DNA of 64,000 nucleotides, taken from positions 1 through 64,000 of the forward strand of contig NZ_BDBC01000031.1 of assembly GCF_001612785.1 (NCBI RefSeq), written 5' to 3'. Below are positions 51,748 through 60,605 of this stretch, in pieces. The translations under genes were made by a program, and so were the position numbers. The notes beneath the pieces were generated by a model. That model worked only from the letters and a program-made list of their open reading frames with translations, ran no database searches and had not been told where the DNA came from. Source of the DNA: Nocardia beijingensis NBRC 16342. Its GTDB lineage: Bacteria > Actinomycetota > Actinomycetes > Mycobacteriales > Mycobacteriaceae. Numbering within the stretch: position 1 is the stretch's first letter; the number at the start of each line of letters is the position of its first letter.

Positions 51748-52549
51748 CCGATTGCGCAGCGCGGGAAGCCATCTGCTGCTCGCCGCGACCGCGGTGCTGT
51801 GCGCGTTCCCGATCTACTGGCTGTTCGCCACGTCGCTGCGGCGGCCGGAGGACGTCACCTCCCTGTCGCCGATCCCTTGGCCGATTTCGTTCGCCAACTA
51901 TGCCGACGCGGCCGACAAAGTCGACGTGGTGGGCCTGATCGGCAACACGTTCTTCGTCGCGGCGCTCTCGGCGGCGGGACAGCTGCTGATCGCCTTGCTG
52001 GCCTCCTATGCGTTCGCGATGTACACCTTCCCGCTCCAGAAGCTGCTGTATCTGGCGTTCGTCGGCACCTGGCTGGTGCCGTTCCAGGTGACGATGCTGC
52101 CGAACTACGTTTTGCTGACCCGGCTCGGGCTGATCAATTCCCTGATCGGTGTGGTGCTGCCGACGTTGTGCTCAGCGCTCGCGGTGCTGCTGCTGCGCCA
52201 GCACATGGCGAGTTTCCCGAAGGAGCTGGTGGCGGCGGCGAAGATCGACGGCCGCTCCTCCTGGTCGATCCTGTGGACGGTGGTCGTGCCGAATCTGCGC
52301 CCCGCTCTGGCGGCCCTGGGAATCCTACTGTTCATCAACGCGTGGAACGAATACTTCTGGCCCGCGGTGGTGCTGCGCCAGTCCAACAGCGTGCTCCAAC
52401 TGGGTCTGCGCAGTTTCATGGGCACCGAAGGCGACCAGTGGGGTCCGATGATGGCGCTGGCCAGCCTCGCGTGCCTGCCAGTGTTGCTGATGTACCTACT
52501 GCTGCAACGGCACATCGTCAACGCGTTCGTGCGGTCGGGGTTGAAATAG
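51737..52549 (+). CDS. ugpE: ABC importer permease (UgpE-like)
   Basis: A 270-residue membrane protein with six hydrophobic segments. The EAA loop is VAAAKIDGRSSWSILWTVVVPNLRP. The C-terminus of the family (HIVNAFVRSGLK) is present. The ATG at 51737 lies 11 bp inside the upstream permease gene; a TTG three codons earlier is less likely. It is the last gene of the operon and is followed by a hairpin. Confidence 0.87.
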   Translation: MTIDRLRSAGSHLLLAATAVLCAFPIYWLFATSLRRPEDVTSLSPIPWPISFANYADAADKVDVVGLIGNTFFVAALSAAGQLLIALLASYAFAMYTFPLQKLLYLAFVGTWLVPFQVTMLPNYVLLTRLGLINSLIGVVLPTLCSALAVLLLRQHMASFPKELVAAAKIDGRSSWSILWTVVVPNLRPALAALGILLFINAWNEYFWPAVVLRQSNSVLQLGLRSFMGTEGDQWGPMMALASLACLPVLLMYLLLQRHIVNAFVRSGLK

Positions 52550-52557
52550 ATCGTCGA

Positions 52558-52592
52558 GGGGGTTTTCGAGGTCGGATGACTTCGAGAACCCC
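52558..52592. terminator. Hairpin after the Ugp operon
   Basis: GGGGTTTTCGA (52559-52569) pairs with TCGAGAACCCC (52582-52592), using one G-T pair, across a loop of about 12 bases. It starts nine bases after the last permease stop. No T-run follows, as is common in high-GC actinobacteria. Confidence 0.55.
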
Positions 52593-52660
52593 GCTCGGCG
52601 ATGCCGCCATCGACCGGGTATTCCCATCATCCGGACGGCCCTGCTGGTGGTGGTCGCCGA

Positions 52661-53263
52661 TCAACGCCGCGGCCGGGGAGTCGATGTGTTCGCGCCGAGC
52701 TGGCCGACGGCCATGACACCGCCTCCGATCGCGAAGATCGCGAACTCGGTCCCGGGTTCCGCGTTGTGCTGGAAGAGCGCCGACATGAAGAGCGCGAAAC
52801 CGACGGCAGCGATCGCCCCGCCGATCCAGATGCACGCTTTCGCCCAAGCAGGGGCTCTCGAGAGGTCATCAGGGCGGGGAACGTCGATGTTGGTGTTGGT
52901 GCTGATGTAGTCGCGCCCGACCACCTGGCCCCGGTTGTTCACCACGACCTGACCGCCCTGTTCGAGCTGCGCCACCACACTCGGTGCGTCCTGCTGATCC
53001 AGCCGAGCGCGTATCTCGGACAGTTCCCGGGCGAATTGCTCGTCGATCAGGGCTTCGCGCTCGATCGCAGTGGCGACGCGGCGGCGCGCCTGGATGCTGT
53101 CCGGGTTCTGGGAAAGGATCTCGACGGGCTGACGTCCGAGTCTCCGCGTCACCGTCGCGGTCAGGGCACTGAACGCCTGGTCCAGTTGGGTGTTCACCCA
53201 CCTTCCGCTCGCTCCCCCAACCGCTGCGGCCAAATAAGCGGCAATCGCCATTCCGTCGATCAT
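52661..53263 (-). CDS. Membrane protein with coiled-coil and beta-repeat region
   Basis: A 200-residue protein. A weak hydrophobic stretch lies at about 6-18, then a charged helical region (30-95) likely to form a coiled coil. A short repeat-like strand follows (QVVVNNRGQVVGRDYI), and two hydrophobic segments end the protein (about 140-158 and 170-186). The Val/Asn/Gly strand recalls the beta-solenoid spacers found in some actinobacterial sensor proteins. I cannot assign a function. It stands alone between two operon terminators. Confidence 0.65.
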   Translation of the reverse strand: MIDGMAIAAYLAAAVGGASGRWVNTQLDQAFSALTATVTRRLGRQPVEILSQNPDSIQARRRVATAIEREALIDEQFARELSEIRARLDQQDAPSVVAQLEQGGQVVVNNRGQVVGRDYISTNTNIDVPRPDDLSRAPAWAKACIWIGGAIAAVGFALFMSALFQHNAEPGTEFAIFAIGGGVMAVGQLGANTSTPRPRR

Positions 53264-53355
53264 GCTCGCCTCCTCCTGCGCCCACCGAGCAGCACAATGG
53301 TCTCATCGAACGAGCGGCCGTGTTCGTTTCTCACGCAACGGAGGCCGGCAGAGGC

Positions 53356-53399
53356 GCCGCCGTCGGACGCGGGCCGTCACCGCGTCCGACGCCGGCGGC
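53356..53399 (-). terminator. Hairpin after the Pfa-Acc operon
   Basis: CGTCGGACGCG (53361-53371) pairs exactly with CGCGTCCGACG (53381-53391) over a nine-base loop. An outer GC stem (GCCGC with CCGGCGGC) is interrupted by a bulge. It starts a few bases beyond the accC stop on the minus strand. Confidence 0.65.
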
Positions 53400-53400
53400 T

Positions 53401-54777
53401 TCATGAGGCGACGCGCGACACCGTGGTGAGGGTCCCGATGAGGGCGGTGTCGTGATCCGCGGCGCGGAATCGGGGGTGATCGAGGATGTCGTGCAGGAAT
53501 TCGGCCGTGGTAGCCACGCCTCTGCCGCGGATCCTGGTCTCGGCCAGTGCCCGTCGCATCCGTGCGATGGCCGACGCTCGGTCGGGCGCCCAGACGATGA
53601 TCTTGGCCAGCAGCGAATCATAGTGCGGCGGAATGGCGTAGCCGGGTGCGACGTGCGTGTCGATCCGGACGAAAGGTCCGCCGGGAAACGAGCATTCGGT
53701 GAGCGTGCCGGGAGTCGGAGCGAATTCACGCTGCGGATCCTCGGCGTTGATCCGGCATTCGATGGACACACCGCGCGGTGTGGCGACGTCGGCGGGCAAC
53801 GCCAGAGCATGACCGGAGGCGATGCGCAGTTGCTCGGCGACGAGGTCGATGCCGGTGACCATCTCGGTGACCGGGTGCTCGACCTGCAGACGGCAGTTGA
53901 CCTCCATGAAATAGAAGTCGCCCTGGCGGTCCAGCAGGAATTCGAAGGTTCCCGCGCCGACGTAGCCGACGGCTTCGGCGCCGCGGACGGCCGCCGCCCC
54001 GATCCGATCGACGAGTTCCTCGGAAAGCCCCGGTGCGGGCGACTCCTCGACGAGCTTCTGGTGCCGCCGCTGCAACGAGCAGTCCCTGGCGCCGAGATGC
54101 CGCACCGTGCCGTGCTGATCGGCGAGGATCTGGACTTCGATGTGCCGCGCGGAGTCGAGGTAGCGCTCCACGTACAAGCGGCCGTCGCCGAACACAGCGG
54201 TGGCGCCGGCGCGGGTCTCCTGCCAGGCCGCGGCGAAGTCCGCGGAGTCGCGCACGACCCGCATCCCGCGGCCGCCGCCGCCCGCCACCGCTTTGATGAT
54301 CACCGGGTAGCCGATGTCGTCGGCGAGCGCGTGCGCCTCGTCCACCGTGTCGAGCGGGTCTCGGCTGCCCGGCAGCAGCGGCAGCCCCGCCGCGGCCATC
54401 AGCGACCGCGCCGTCGACTTGTCGCCGAGATCGGCCATGATCGCGGCCGGCGTGCCGACGAACACGAGTCCCTCTGCCTCGCACACCTCGGCGAAATCCG
54501 GGTCCTCGGACAGGAATCCGTATCCGGGGTGGATGGCGTCGGCTCCAGTGGCCCTTGCTGCTTCGATGATCGCGGGAATGTAGGAGTAGCTGCGCTTGGC
54601 GGGCCCGGGTCCGATCCGGAACACCTGGTCGGCCAACCGGACGGCGGCCGAGTCGGCGTCGGCCGCGGAATACACCGCGACGGTGGCGATCCCGAGCTCG
54701 GCGCAGGTGCGGATGACCCGCACGGCGATCTCGCCGCGGTTGGCGACGAGCACCTTGCGGATCGGCCGCACCGTCAT
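53401..54777 (-). CDS. accC: Biotin carboxylase subunit of acetyl-CoA carboxylase
   Basis: A 458-residue stand-alone biotin carboxylase. It has VLVANRGEIAVRVIRT at the N-terminus, the ATP-grasp glycine loop VAGGGGRGMRVV (about 155-168), RDCSLQRRHQKLVEE, and EVNCRLQVEHPVTE with the catalytic Arg. The length matches bacterial AccC. It carboxylates biotin on AccB with ATP and bicarbonate. Its ATG overlaps the accB stop by 4 bp. Most Mycobacteriales use fused AccA3-type proteins for core lipid synthesis, so this discrete version is likely specific to the adjoining synthase. Confidence 0.92.
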   Translation of the reverse strand: MTVRPIRKVLVANRGEIAVRVIRTCAELGIATVAVYSAADADSAAVRLADQVFRIGPGPAKRSYSYIPAIIEAARATGADAIHPGYGFLSEDPDFAEVCEAEGLVFVGTPAAIMADLGDKSTARSLMAAAGLPLLPGSRDPLDTVDEAHALADDIGYPVIIKAVAGGGGRGMRVVRDSADFAAAWQETRAGATAVFGDGRLYVERYLDSARHIEVQILADQHGTVRHLGARDCSLQRRHQKLVEESPAPGLSEELVDRIGAAAVRGAEAVGYVGAGTFEFLLDRQGDFYFMEVNCRLQVEHPVTEMVTGIDLVAEQLRIASGHALALPADVATPRGVSIECRINAEDPQREFAPTPGTLTECSFPGGPFVRIDTHVAPGYAIPPHYDSLLAKIIVWAPDRASAIARMRRALAETRIRGRGVATTAEFLHDILDHPRFRAADHDTALIGTLTTVSRVAS

Positions 54778-55283
54778 CGGACCACCTCGAGCACCAGCAG
54801 CGGCGCCCCGTGCTCGACCGCTTCCCCGTTCTCCACGAGGAATTCCGCCACCCTGCCCTCCCTGGTCGCGGTCACCGGGATCATCAGCTTCATCGCCTCT
54901 ACGATGCCCACCTGCTGACCGGCTCGCACCGGGTCGCCCTCGGCGACGAACGGCGCCGCACCGGGTTCCGGGGCGCGATAGAACACGCCGACGGTCTCTG
55001 CGGTGAGTGTGAAAGTGGTCTCTTTCGAATGGGTTTCGTTTGTAGCGGGCTCAGCGGGGACCGGGGTGTCCGCCGTCGGCGCGACGGCGATCGGTCCGCT
55101 GGTCCCGTTGTGCCCGTCCCAGCTGATCCGCAGCACCAGCGGGCCGTTGGCGACGGTCACCGAGGTCGGCGCGGTCTCGGCCCGCACCGACAGCGCGTGC
55201 CGGGACAGCACGGCCAGCGCCTGGTCGGCGTCGACCGGATTCAGCGCGCGGGCCGCCTGCTCGGTGGTCACGGACTCGGTCAT
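54774..55283 (-). CDS. accB: Biotin carboxyl carrier protein
   Basis: A 169-residue protein with a variable N-terminal region (helix, then Pro/Ala-rich linker around 65-90) and a C-terminal biotinyl domain. The target Lys132 is in EAMKLM; the usual form is EAMKMM or EAMKLM. GDPVRAGQQVGIV and VAEFLVENGEAVEHGAPLLVL are the flanking strands. It carries carboxybiotin between AccC and AccDA. It starts with TGATG overlap to the upstream accDA gene and runs into accC by 4 bp. Confidence 0.9.
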   Translation of the reverse strand: MTESVTTEQAARALNPVDADQALAVLSRHALSVRAETAPTSVTVANGPLVLRISWDGHNGTSGPIAVAPTADTPVPAEPATNETHSKETTFTLTAETVGVFYRAPEPGAAPFVAEGDPVRAGQQVGIVEAMKLMIPVTATREGRVAEFLVENGEAVEHGAPLLVLEVVR

Positions 55284-56965
55284 CACTTCTCCTGATCGTT
55301 CGTGGACAGTCCGAAGACACGGAAACGGTGGTGGCGCCGGTCGAGCAGTTGCGCGGGCTGCAAGCGCGCCAAGTCGGCGACGACGTGGCGCAGCGCCCGG
55401 CGCAGGGCGGCGGCCGCGGCGGCGGGATCTCGGTGCGCGCCGCCCTGCGGCTCGGGCAGCACGCCGTCCGCGACACCGAGCTCGACCAAGGACGTCGAGT
55501 CCACCCGCAGCGCGGCGGCGGCGCGGGGTGCGGCGGCGGCGTCCTTCCACAGGATCGAGGCGCACCCTTCCGGGCTGATCACCGAGTAGACGGCGTTCTC
55601 GCAGACGATCACGCGATCGGCCACCGCCAATGCCAGCGCTCCCCCGCTGCCACCCTCGCCGGTGACCACCGTGACCACCGGAACCGGCAGTCCGGCCAGC
55701 AGTTTCAGCGATTCCGCGATGGCGACGGCCTGCCCTTGTTCCTCGGCGGTCACGCCGGGGTAGGCGCCCGCGGTGTCGACCAGGGTGATCACCGGAATGC
55801 CCAGTTTGGCGGCCAGTCGCAGCGCGCGGGCCGATTTCCGATATCCGGCGGGTGTCGGCATCCCGTAATTGCGCTGCGCCAATTCGGTTGCGGTGTGGCC
55901 TTTTTGGGTGCCGATCACTACGACCGGAGCGCCGTCGAGGCGGGCCAGCGCGGTGATCATGGCCGGGCAGTCGGCCGACAGACGGTCGCCGTGCAGTTCG
56001 ACGAATTCGTCGAACGACGCGGCCAGGTAGTCCAGCGTGGTCGGTCTGGCGAGTTCGCGCGCGGCCCGCACGCTCTGCCAGGCGTCGCGCGGAGCGAGCC
56101 GGTCCGGGGCGCTGCGGACCGGATCCGCGTCGACGGGTGGCTCGATGGGGCGCGAGCTGTCGGCGGCGAGCGTGAGCAGGCGGGCCAGCCGGTCGCGCAG
56201 GGCCGAGCGGTGGCAGATCATGTCCACCACACCGTGTTCGAGCAGGAATTCCGCGGTCTGGAAGCCTGCGGGCAGCGTCTCGCCGATGGTCTGCTGGATC
56301 ACCCGCGGCCCGGCGAAGCCGAGGCGCGCGCCGGGTTCGGCGATGATGATGTCGGTGGACGTGGCGTAGGAGGCCGCCACGCCCCCGTAGGTGGGATCGG
56401 TGATCACCGAGATGGTCAGTACGCCCGCGTCGTCGAGTTCGCGCAACGCCTGGCTGGTCTTGGCCATCTGCATCAGCGCGAGGATGCCCTCCTGCATGCG
56501 GGCGCCGCCGGACGCGGTGACCAGCACCAGCGGCACCCGCGCCGCGAGCGCGGTCTCGGCCGCGCCGGTGACCGCTTCGCCGACCGCGCTGCCGAGACTG
56601 CCGCCGAGGAAGCGGAAGTCCATGACCGCCAGCACCACCGGCGCGCCACCGATCGTGCCGCGCACGCACCGGATGGCGTCGGGCAGCCCGGTGCGCCGGC
56701 TCGCCTCGGCGTGCCGCTCGGGGTAGGGCCGGGAATCGGTGAAGCCGAGTGGATCGATCGCGGTGTCGGACGGCTCGAGGTCCAGCGCCGATCCGGGGTC
56801 GAGGAGCGCCTCGATGCGCTGGTCCGCGGTCAGCATGCCGTGCCCGTCGCAATCCGGGCAGACCCGGCCCGCGCGCTCGTAGCGTTTGGCGTAGAGCATG
56901 GCGGCGCACGACGGGCACACCATCCAGGAGGTCCGGGTGTCCGGACCGGTTTCCAGCGTGGTCAT
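55283..56965 (-). CDS. accDA: Acetyl-CoA carboxylase carboxyltransferase, fused beta-alpha subunits
   Basis: A 560-residue fusion. The AccD half (1-265) begins with a zinc ribbon, Cys17, Cys20, Cys36, Cys39 (CPSCAAML, CPDCDGH), then VLVTASGGARMQEGI and PTYGGVAASYA. The AccA half (about 300-560) has VIGTQKGHTATEL, NYGMPTPAGYRKSAR, TLVDTAGAYPGVTAEEQGQ and GEGGSGGALALAVAD. It transfers carboxyl from biotin to acetyl-CoA, giving malonyl-CoA. The frame extends upstream, but the ATG at 56965 precedes the zinc ribbon properly and overlaps the pfaD stop by 4 bp. Confidence 0.92.
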   Translation of the reverse strand: MTTLETGPDTRTSWMVCPSCAAMLYAKRYERAGRVCPDCDGHGMLTADQRIEALLDPGSALDLEPSDTAIDPLGFTDSRPYPERHAEASRRTGLPDAIRCVRGTIGGAPVVLAVMDFRFLGGSLGSAVGEAVTGAAETALAARVPLVLVTASGGARMQEGILALMQMAKTSQALRELDDAGVLTISVITDPTYGGVAASYATSTDIIIAEPGARLGFAGPRVIQQTIGETLPAGFQTAEFLLEHGVVDMICHRSALRDRLARLLTLAADSSRPIEPPVDADPVRSAPDRLAPRDAWQSVRAARELARPTTLDYLAASFDEFVELHGDRLSADCPAMITALARLDGAPVVVIGTQKGHTATELAQRNYGMPTPAGYRKSARALRLAAKLGIPVITLVDTAGAYPGVTAEEQGQAVAIAESLKLLAGLPVPVVTVVTGEGGSGGALALAVADRVIVCENAVYSVISPEGCASILWKDAAAAPRAAAALRVDSTSLVELGVADGVLPEPQGGAHRDPAAAAAALRRALRHVVADLARLQPAQLLDRRHHRFRVFGLSTNDQEK

Positions 56966-58530
56966 CGTTCCTCCCTCGGTCGGGGTACGAAGCGGGCGCA
57001 GTCGGCGGGTAGCCGCACGCCCGCGGTGCGCAGCTGGGCGACCCGGGTGAGGTAGGCCGCGCCCAGCATCATCTGGTCGGCGATGTCGGCGACGTGCCGG
57101 TTGCGCAATGCCGCCAGATAACTTCCGGCGGCCCAGTTGTTGAACCCGCCCATCGCGGGCCCGCACCAGATCTGGTAATCGGCGACGCGGCCGGCCTCGC
57201 CGCGAATGCTCCACCCCGAAGACAGCCCCAGATACCACCGGAACACCAGGGCCATCTTGCGTTTCGGGTCCGCGTCCGCGCCGGCCAGCTGGACTGGATC
57301 GCGTTCGGTGAAGTAGGTGACGCAGTCCGCCCATACGGCGTCCAGGGGCCGCTGGAACAGCGTGGTCTCGAGATCGCGGCGCAGCTCGGCCGGGATCGCG
57401 TCGATGCCGTCGTAGGCGCGGTAGGTGTCGTAGAGGCGCTGGGCGCGGGTGGCGAACATGGTGCCCCTGCGCAGCACCTGCACCTGAACGCCGAGCTCGA
57501 ACATGTCCGAGGACGGCGCCATGGCGCAGTCGGCGAAATCCGCCTGGGTGAGCAGCTGTTTGGTGGCGTCGCACTGGGCTGCTTCCACGGTGGCCTGATT
57601 CACCGAACCGGTCACCACGTAGGCGGCGCCCAGCGCGAAGGCGGCGGCCGCGGCAGCGGGGGTGCCGATGCCGCCCGCCGCGCCGACGCGGACGGCCGCG
57701 GCGGCGGGCACCGTGCGGGCCAGTCGATCCCGTGCCGCGATGAGCTCGGGCAGCAGCACCAGCAGCGGTCTGCGGTCGGTGTGACCGCCGGAGTCGGCTT
57801 CGGCCGTGATGTCGTCGGCCATCGGCACCTGTTCGGCGAGCCGGGCCTGCTCCGGCGTCAGGTCGCCGGCTTCGACCAGGGCGCGCAGCAGCTGCGCCGG
57901 GGCCGGACGCAGGAACGGCTCGGCGACCTCCACGCGGGAGACCTTCGCGATCACGCGGTGGCGCACCTGCACGCGTCCGTGCCGGTCGAGGGCCAGCCCC
58001 GCCGCCCGGTAGCGCACGACCTCGCCGGTGAGGTCCATGAACGCCGACGCCTCCACGCAGCGAACCTGGTGCCGCAGGCAGGCGTCGACGATGGCGCGCT
58101 CCAGCGCGGGTTCGGAGGGACTGTGGATCAGGTTGCACGCGAACGGTTTCCCGACCAGCGTGCGTCTCAGCTCGGCCAGTGCCGCGTCCACCGCGGCCGG
58201 CGGCACGCCCGCCGCACCGTAGGAGGCGAGATATCCCGCCCGCGCCATCGCCGAAACCAAGGCGGGCGAGGCGATTCCGTTCGCCATCGCACCCGCCGCG
58301 TAGGCCGCCCGCACACCGTGAGCGGCGGCGAACCGCCGATCGCCCAGTTGCTCGGGCGGCAGCGGGGCCACCGCAGCGAGAACCTCGGCGTGCGCGGCGG
58401 TGCGCTCGTCGGAGGTCGCGCCCACCTGTCCGCCGTGGCGCACGATCCAGCACGGACGCGTCAGGTCGGACAGGACGGCGGTGATTCCGTCGGCGGTGTC
58501 CGCGAGGACACCGGCCGGAGACGTGGTCAT
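56962..58530 (-). CDS. pfaD: PfaD-like enoyl reductase of PUFA-synthase type
   Basis: A 522-residue protein of the PfaD/nitronate-monooxygenase-like TIM-barrel family. It has AAHGVRAAYAAGAMANGIAS, PFACNLIHSPSEPALE, AFMDLTGEVVRYRA, VRVGAAGGIGTPAAAAAAFALGA and the long C-terminal part ending FNNWAAGSYLAALRNRHVADI, all typical of PfaD. It acts in trans as FMN-dependent enoyl reductase in polyunsaturated fatty acid and some polyketide synthases. It starts by TGATG overlap with the upstream dehydratase gene and overlaps accDA by 4 bp. Confidence 0.9.
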   Translation of the reverse strand: MTTSPAGVLADTADGITAVLSDLTRPCWIVRHGGQVGATSDERTAAHAEVLAAVAPLPPEQLGDRRFAAAHGVRAAYAAGAMANGIASPALVSAMARAGYLASYGAAGVPPAAVDAALAELRRTLVGKPFACNLIHSPSEPALERAIVDACLRHQVRCVEASAFMDLTGEVVRYRAAGLALDRHGRVQVRHRVIAKVSRVEVAEPFLRPAPAQLLRALVEAGDLTPEQARLAEQVPMADDITAEADSGGHTDRRPLLVLLPELIAARDRLARTVPAAAAVRVGAAGGIGTPAAAAAAFALGAAYVVTGSVNQATVEAAQCDATKQLLTQADFADCAMAPSSDMFELGVQVQVLRRGTMFATRAQRLYDTYRAYDGIDAIPAELRRDLETTLFQRPLDAVWADCVTYFTERDPVQLAGADADPKRKMALVFRWYLGLSSGWSIRGEAGRVADYQIWCGPAMGGFNNWAAGSYLAALRNRHVADIADQMMLGAAYLTRVAQLRTAGVRLPADCARFVPRPREER

Positions 58531-60605
58531 CAGCGTTCCTCCCGCTCGACGAGTTCGACCGCGAGGTCGGTCAGCTCGTAGATGCGCAGCCCCGGCTTCC
58601 ACAGCGAACCGTCGGCGACGACGGTGACGCCGTGCGGGCCGCGCTGGATCTCCTTGATGTGCGCTTCGAGTTCGACGGTGCCGTCGGTGGGCAGGAACTG
58701 CCCGCGGTAGCGCCAGCTGAACGTCCGGTCGGCGGGGATGCGGAAGACCGGATCGCCGATCGTGTCGGCGAATCCGGCGTCGAGCATCCACTCCTGGATC
58801 GCGTGGATCACCGATTCCACACCCAGCGAACCCGGGATCACCGGGTCGAGGTGGAAGTGCCGGGCGAAGTACCAGTCGGAGGGGTCTATCTCGCGCAGCG
58901 AGTGCAGATATCCGGCGTTGTACCTGCCGCCGCCGTCGACCACCTCGACCCGATCGATCAGCGCCAGGGTGCGCCGCGCGCAGAGGCGGGCGGCCGGGTC
59001 GGCGCGGCGGGCGGCGACGTCGATGGCGCGCACCCGCGCACCCGGGTTCTCCGCGAGCCAGGTGGGCGCGGGGCGGCCCGCGTCGAGTCCGGTCTGGTTG
59101 GCCAAGGCCTCGTCGCTGAAGTAGCCGAACATGGTCTCGCCGGTGTAGAACGGTTCGCCGTCCATGCTGAGCGTGTAGTCGAAGGTCTGCAGCGACGAGC
59201 CGGGCAGGATGGTGGTGGACAGCAGCCGGGAGGACTGGCGGATCGTCTTGTCCCGTAGGTCGATCTGCCGCAGCACGGTGGCGGTGCCGCCCAGGTTGCG
59301 CAGGCTCAGGGTGGTGCAGGGCTGGGTGAGCGTGGGGCCCGCGTAGTAGCCCATCAGCAGCGCCGCCTGCAACGAGGTCTCCATGTAGACGAAGTGCGGC
59401 ATGGAGTCGTTGGCGGTGTCGCCGTAGTACCAGGAGTCGGCGGGTGAGTCGTATTCGGTGGTGTAGGACGCGCCGTCCAGGTTCCCGCGCCTGCCGTCGA
59501 AGTCGAGCACCCGGTCGACCAGCAGCAGACCGCCGGTCGGCAACCGGGTCGCCCGCACGCCGGTGTACTCCGCGAACTCCGGCCCCATGGCGATCCCTTG
59601 ATCACCACGGGCGAGGTGCGCCATGTGGAACTCGTTGAGCAGCAGGCTCTCCGAGACCTGGCCGGGGCCGACCCCGCTGCCCGGGCGCTCCACCACGGTG
59701 ACCGTGACGTCGAGCGCCCCTTCCGCACCCGCCACGGCCACCGTGCCGGTGACGTGCGGCCGGGGCACCAGGTCGAGCGCCGTCACGGTGAGGGTGATGG
59801 CGCCGGACGCGACATCCGCAACCGTGCCCGCGCATTCGGCGACCAGGGAGCTGCCCGACAGCACCAGCGGCATACCGAGATACAGCGCGAACACTTCCGC
59901 GGCCTGAATCGCCGCCGCACGTGGGTCACCGTCGAACCGCGCTTCGACGCTGCCGTCGCCATGGCCTCCGTACAACTCGATGCGAGTCACCTCGGTGAGC
60001 GCGAGCCGGGTCGACCCGGCCAGCAGGGCCGCGACCACGCTGCCGGAGCGCCGGTACGCGGGTCCGAACACGTCGCAGAGGTCACCCTCGGCGAGCCGCA
60101 GCAGATCCGCGCGGTCCAGGCGGGTGCGGCCGGTGCGGGCCAGCGGTTTGAAGGCCGACTCGGCGGCGGTGAATTCGCCCCGGACACCGGACACCGGACT
60201 TGCCGCCTCGGCATGGATGCCTTCGTGACCCGCAGCCTCGGCCGTGACACCCGAACGGCGCAGCGTTCGCTGCCACACCGCACGCTGCATCGCCAGCTGC
60301 GCGCCCAACGCCGCCCGGTGCGCGGCGACGACGCCGGAGCGGATTTCGGCGAGCGGACCGGCCGCGCGCGCGGCGACTCCGTCGACATCAGCCGTCGGCG
60401 CTTCGAGAGATGTCCCGGTGACCGCGGGATCCGCTGTCGAGGGGCCGGTCGGAGGCTGCTCCGGGTGCCCGGCGTGCGGACTCACCTGCATGCCCGTGTC
60501 GTCGCGGTTCGGTCGATGCGACGACGCTCCGTCTGCGCTCTCCGGCCTCTGCGCGGACGCCGTCACCGAATCGAACGGAATGCCGTCGAACTCCAGGGTT
60601 GTCAT
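58530..60605 (-). CDS. PfaC-like tandem dehydratase protein
   Basis: A 691-residue protein. Residues 1-90 are Pro/Ser-rich and disordered-looking. FabA-like hot-dog units follow. The first, about 150-320, opens with FKPLARTGRTRLDRADLLRLAEGDL. The second, 350-500, includes LLLVDRVLDFDG, YDSPADSWYYGD and METSLQAALLMGYYAG. The third, 545-690, includes HFHLDPVIPGSLGVESVI. PGSLG with the preceding His is the dehydratase active-site pattern. PUFA-synthase PfaC proteins normally also carry ketosynthase and chain-length-factor domains; these are absent here. It overlaps the megasynthase stop by 4 bp. Confidence 0.85.
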   Translation of the reverse strand: MTTLEFDGIPFDSVTASAQRPESADGASSHRPNRDDTGMQVSPHAGHPEQPPTGPSTADPAVTGTSLEAPTADVDGVAARAAGPLAEIRSGVVAAHRAALGAQLAMQRAVWQRTLRRSGVTAEAAGHEGIHAEAASPVSGVRGEFTAAESAFKPLARTGRTRLDRADLLRLAEGDLCDVFGPAYRRSGSVVAALLAGSTRLALTEVTRIELYGGHGDGSVEARFDGDPRAAAIQAAEVFALYLGMPLVLSGSSLVAECAGTVADVASGAITLTVTALDLVPRPHVTGTVAVAGAEGALDVTVTVVERPGSGVGPGQVSESLLLNEFHMAHLARGDQGIAMGPEFAEYTGVRATRLPTGGLLLVDRVLDFDGRRGNLDGASYTTEYDSPADSWYYGDTANDSMPHFVYMETSLQAALLMGYYAGPTLTQPCTTLSLRNLGGTATVLRQIDLRDKTIRQSSRLLSTTILPGSSLQTFDYTLSMDGEPFYTGETMFGYFSDEALANQTGLDAGRPAPTWLAENPGARVRAIDVAARRADPAARLCARRTLALIDRVEVVDGGGRYNAGYLHSLREIDPSDWYFARHFHLDPVIPGSLGVESVIHAIQEWMLDAGFADTIGDPVFRIPADRTFSWRYRGQFLPTDGTVELEAHIKEIQRGPHGVTVVADGSLWKPGLRIYELTDLAVELVEREER

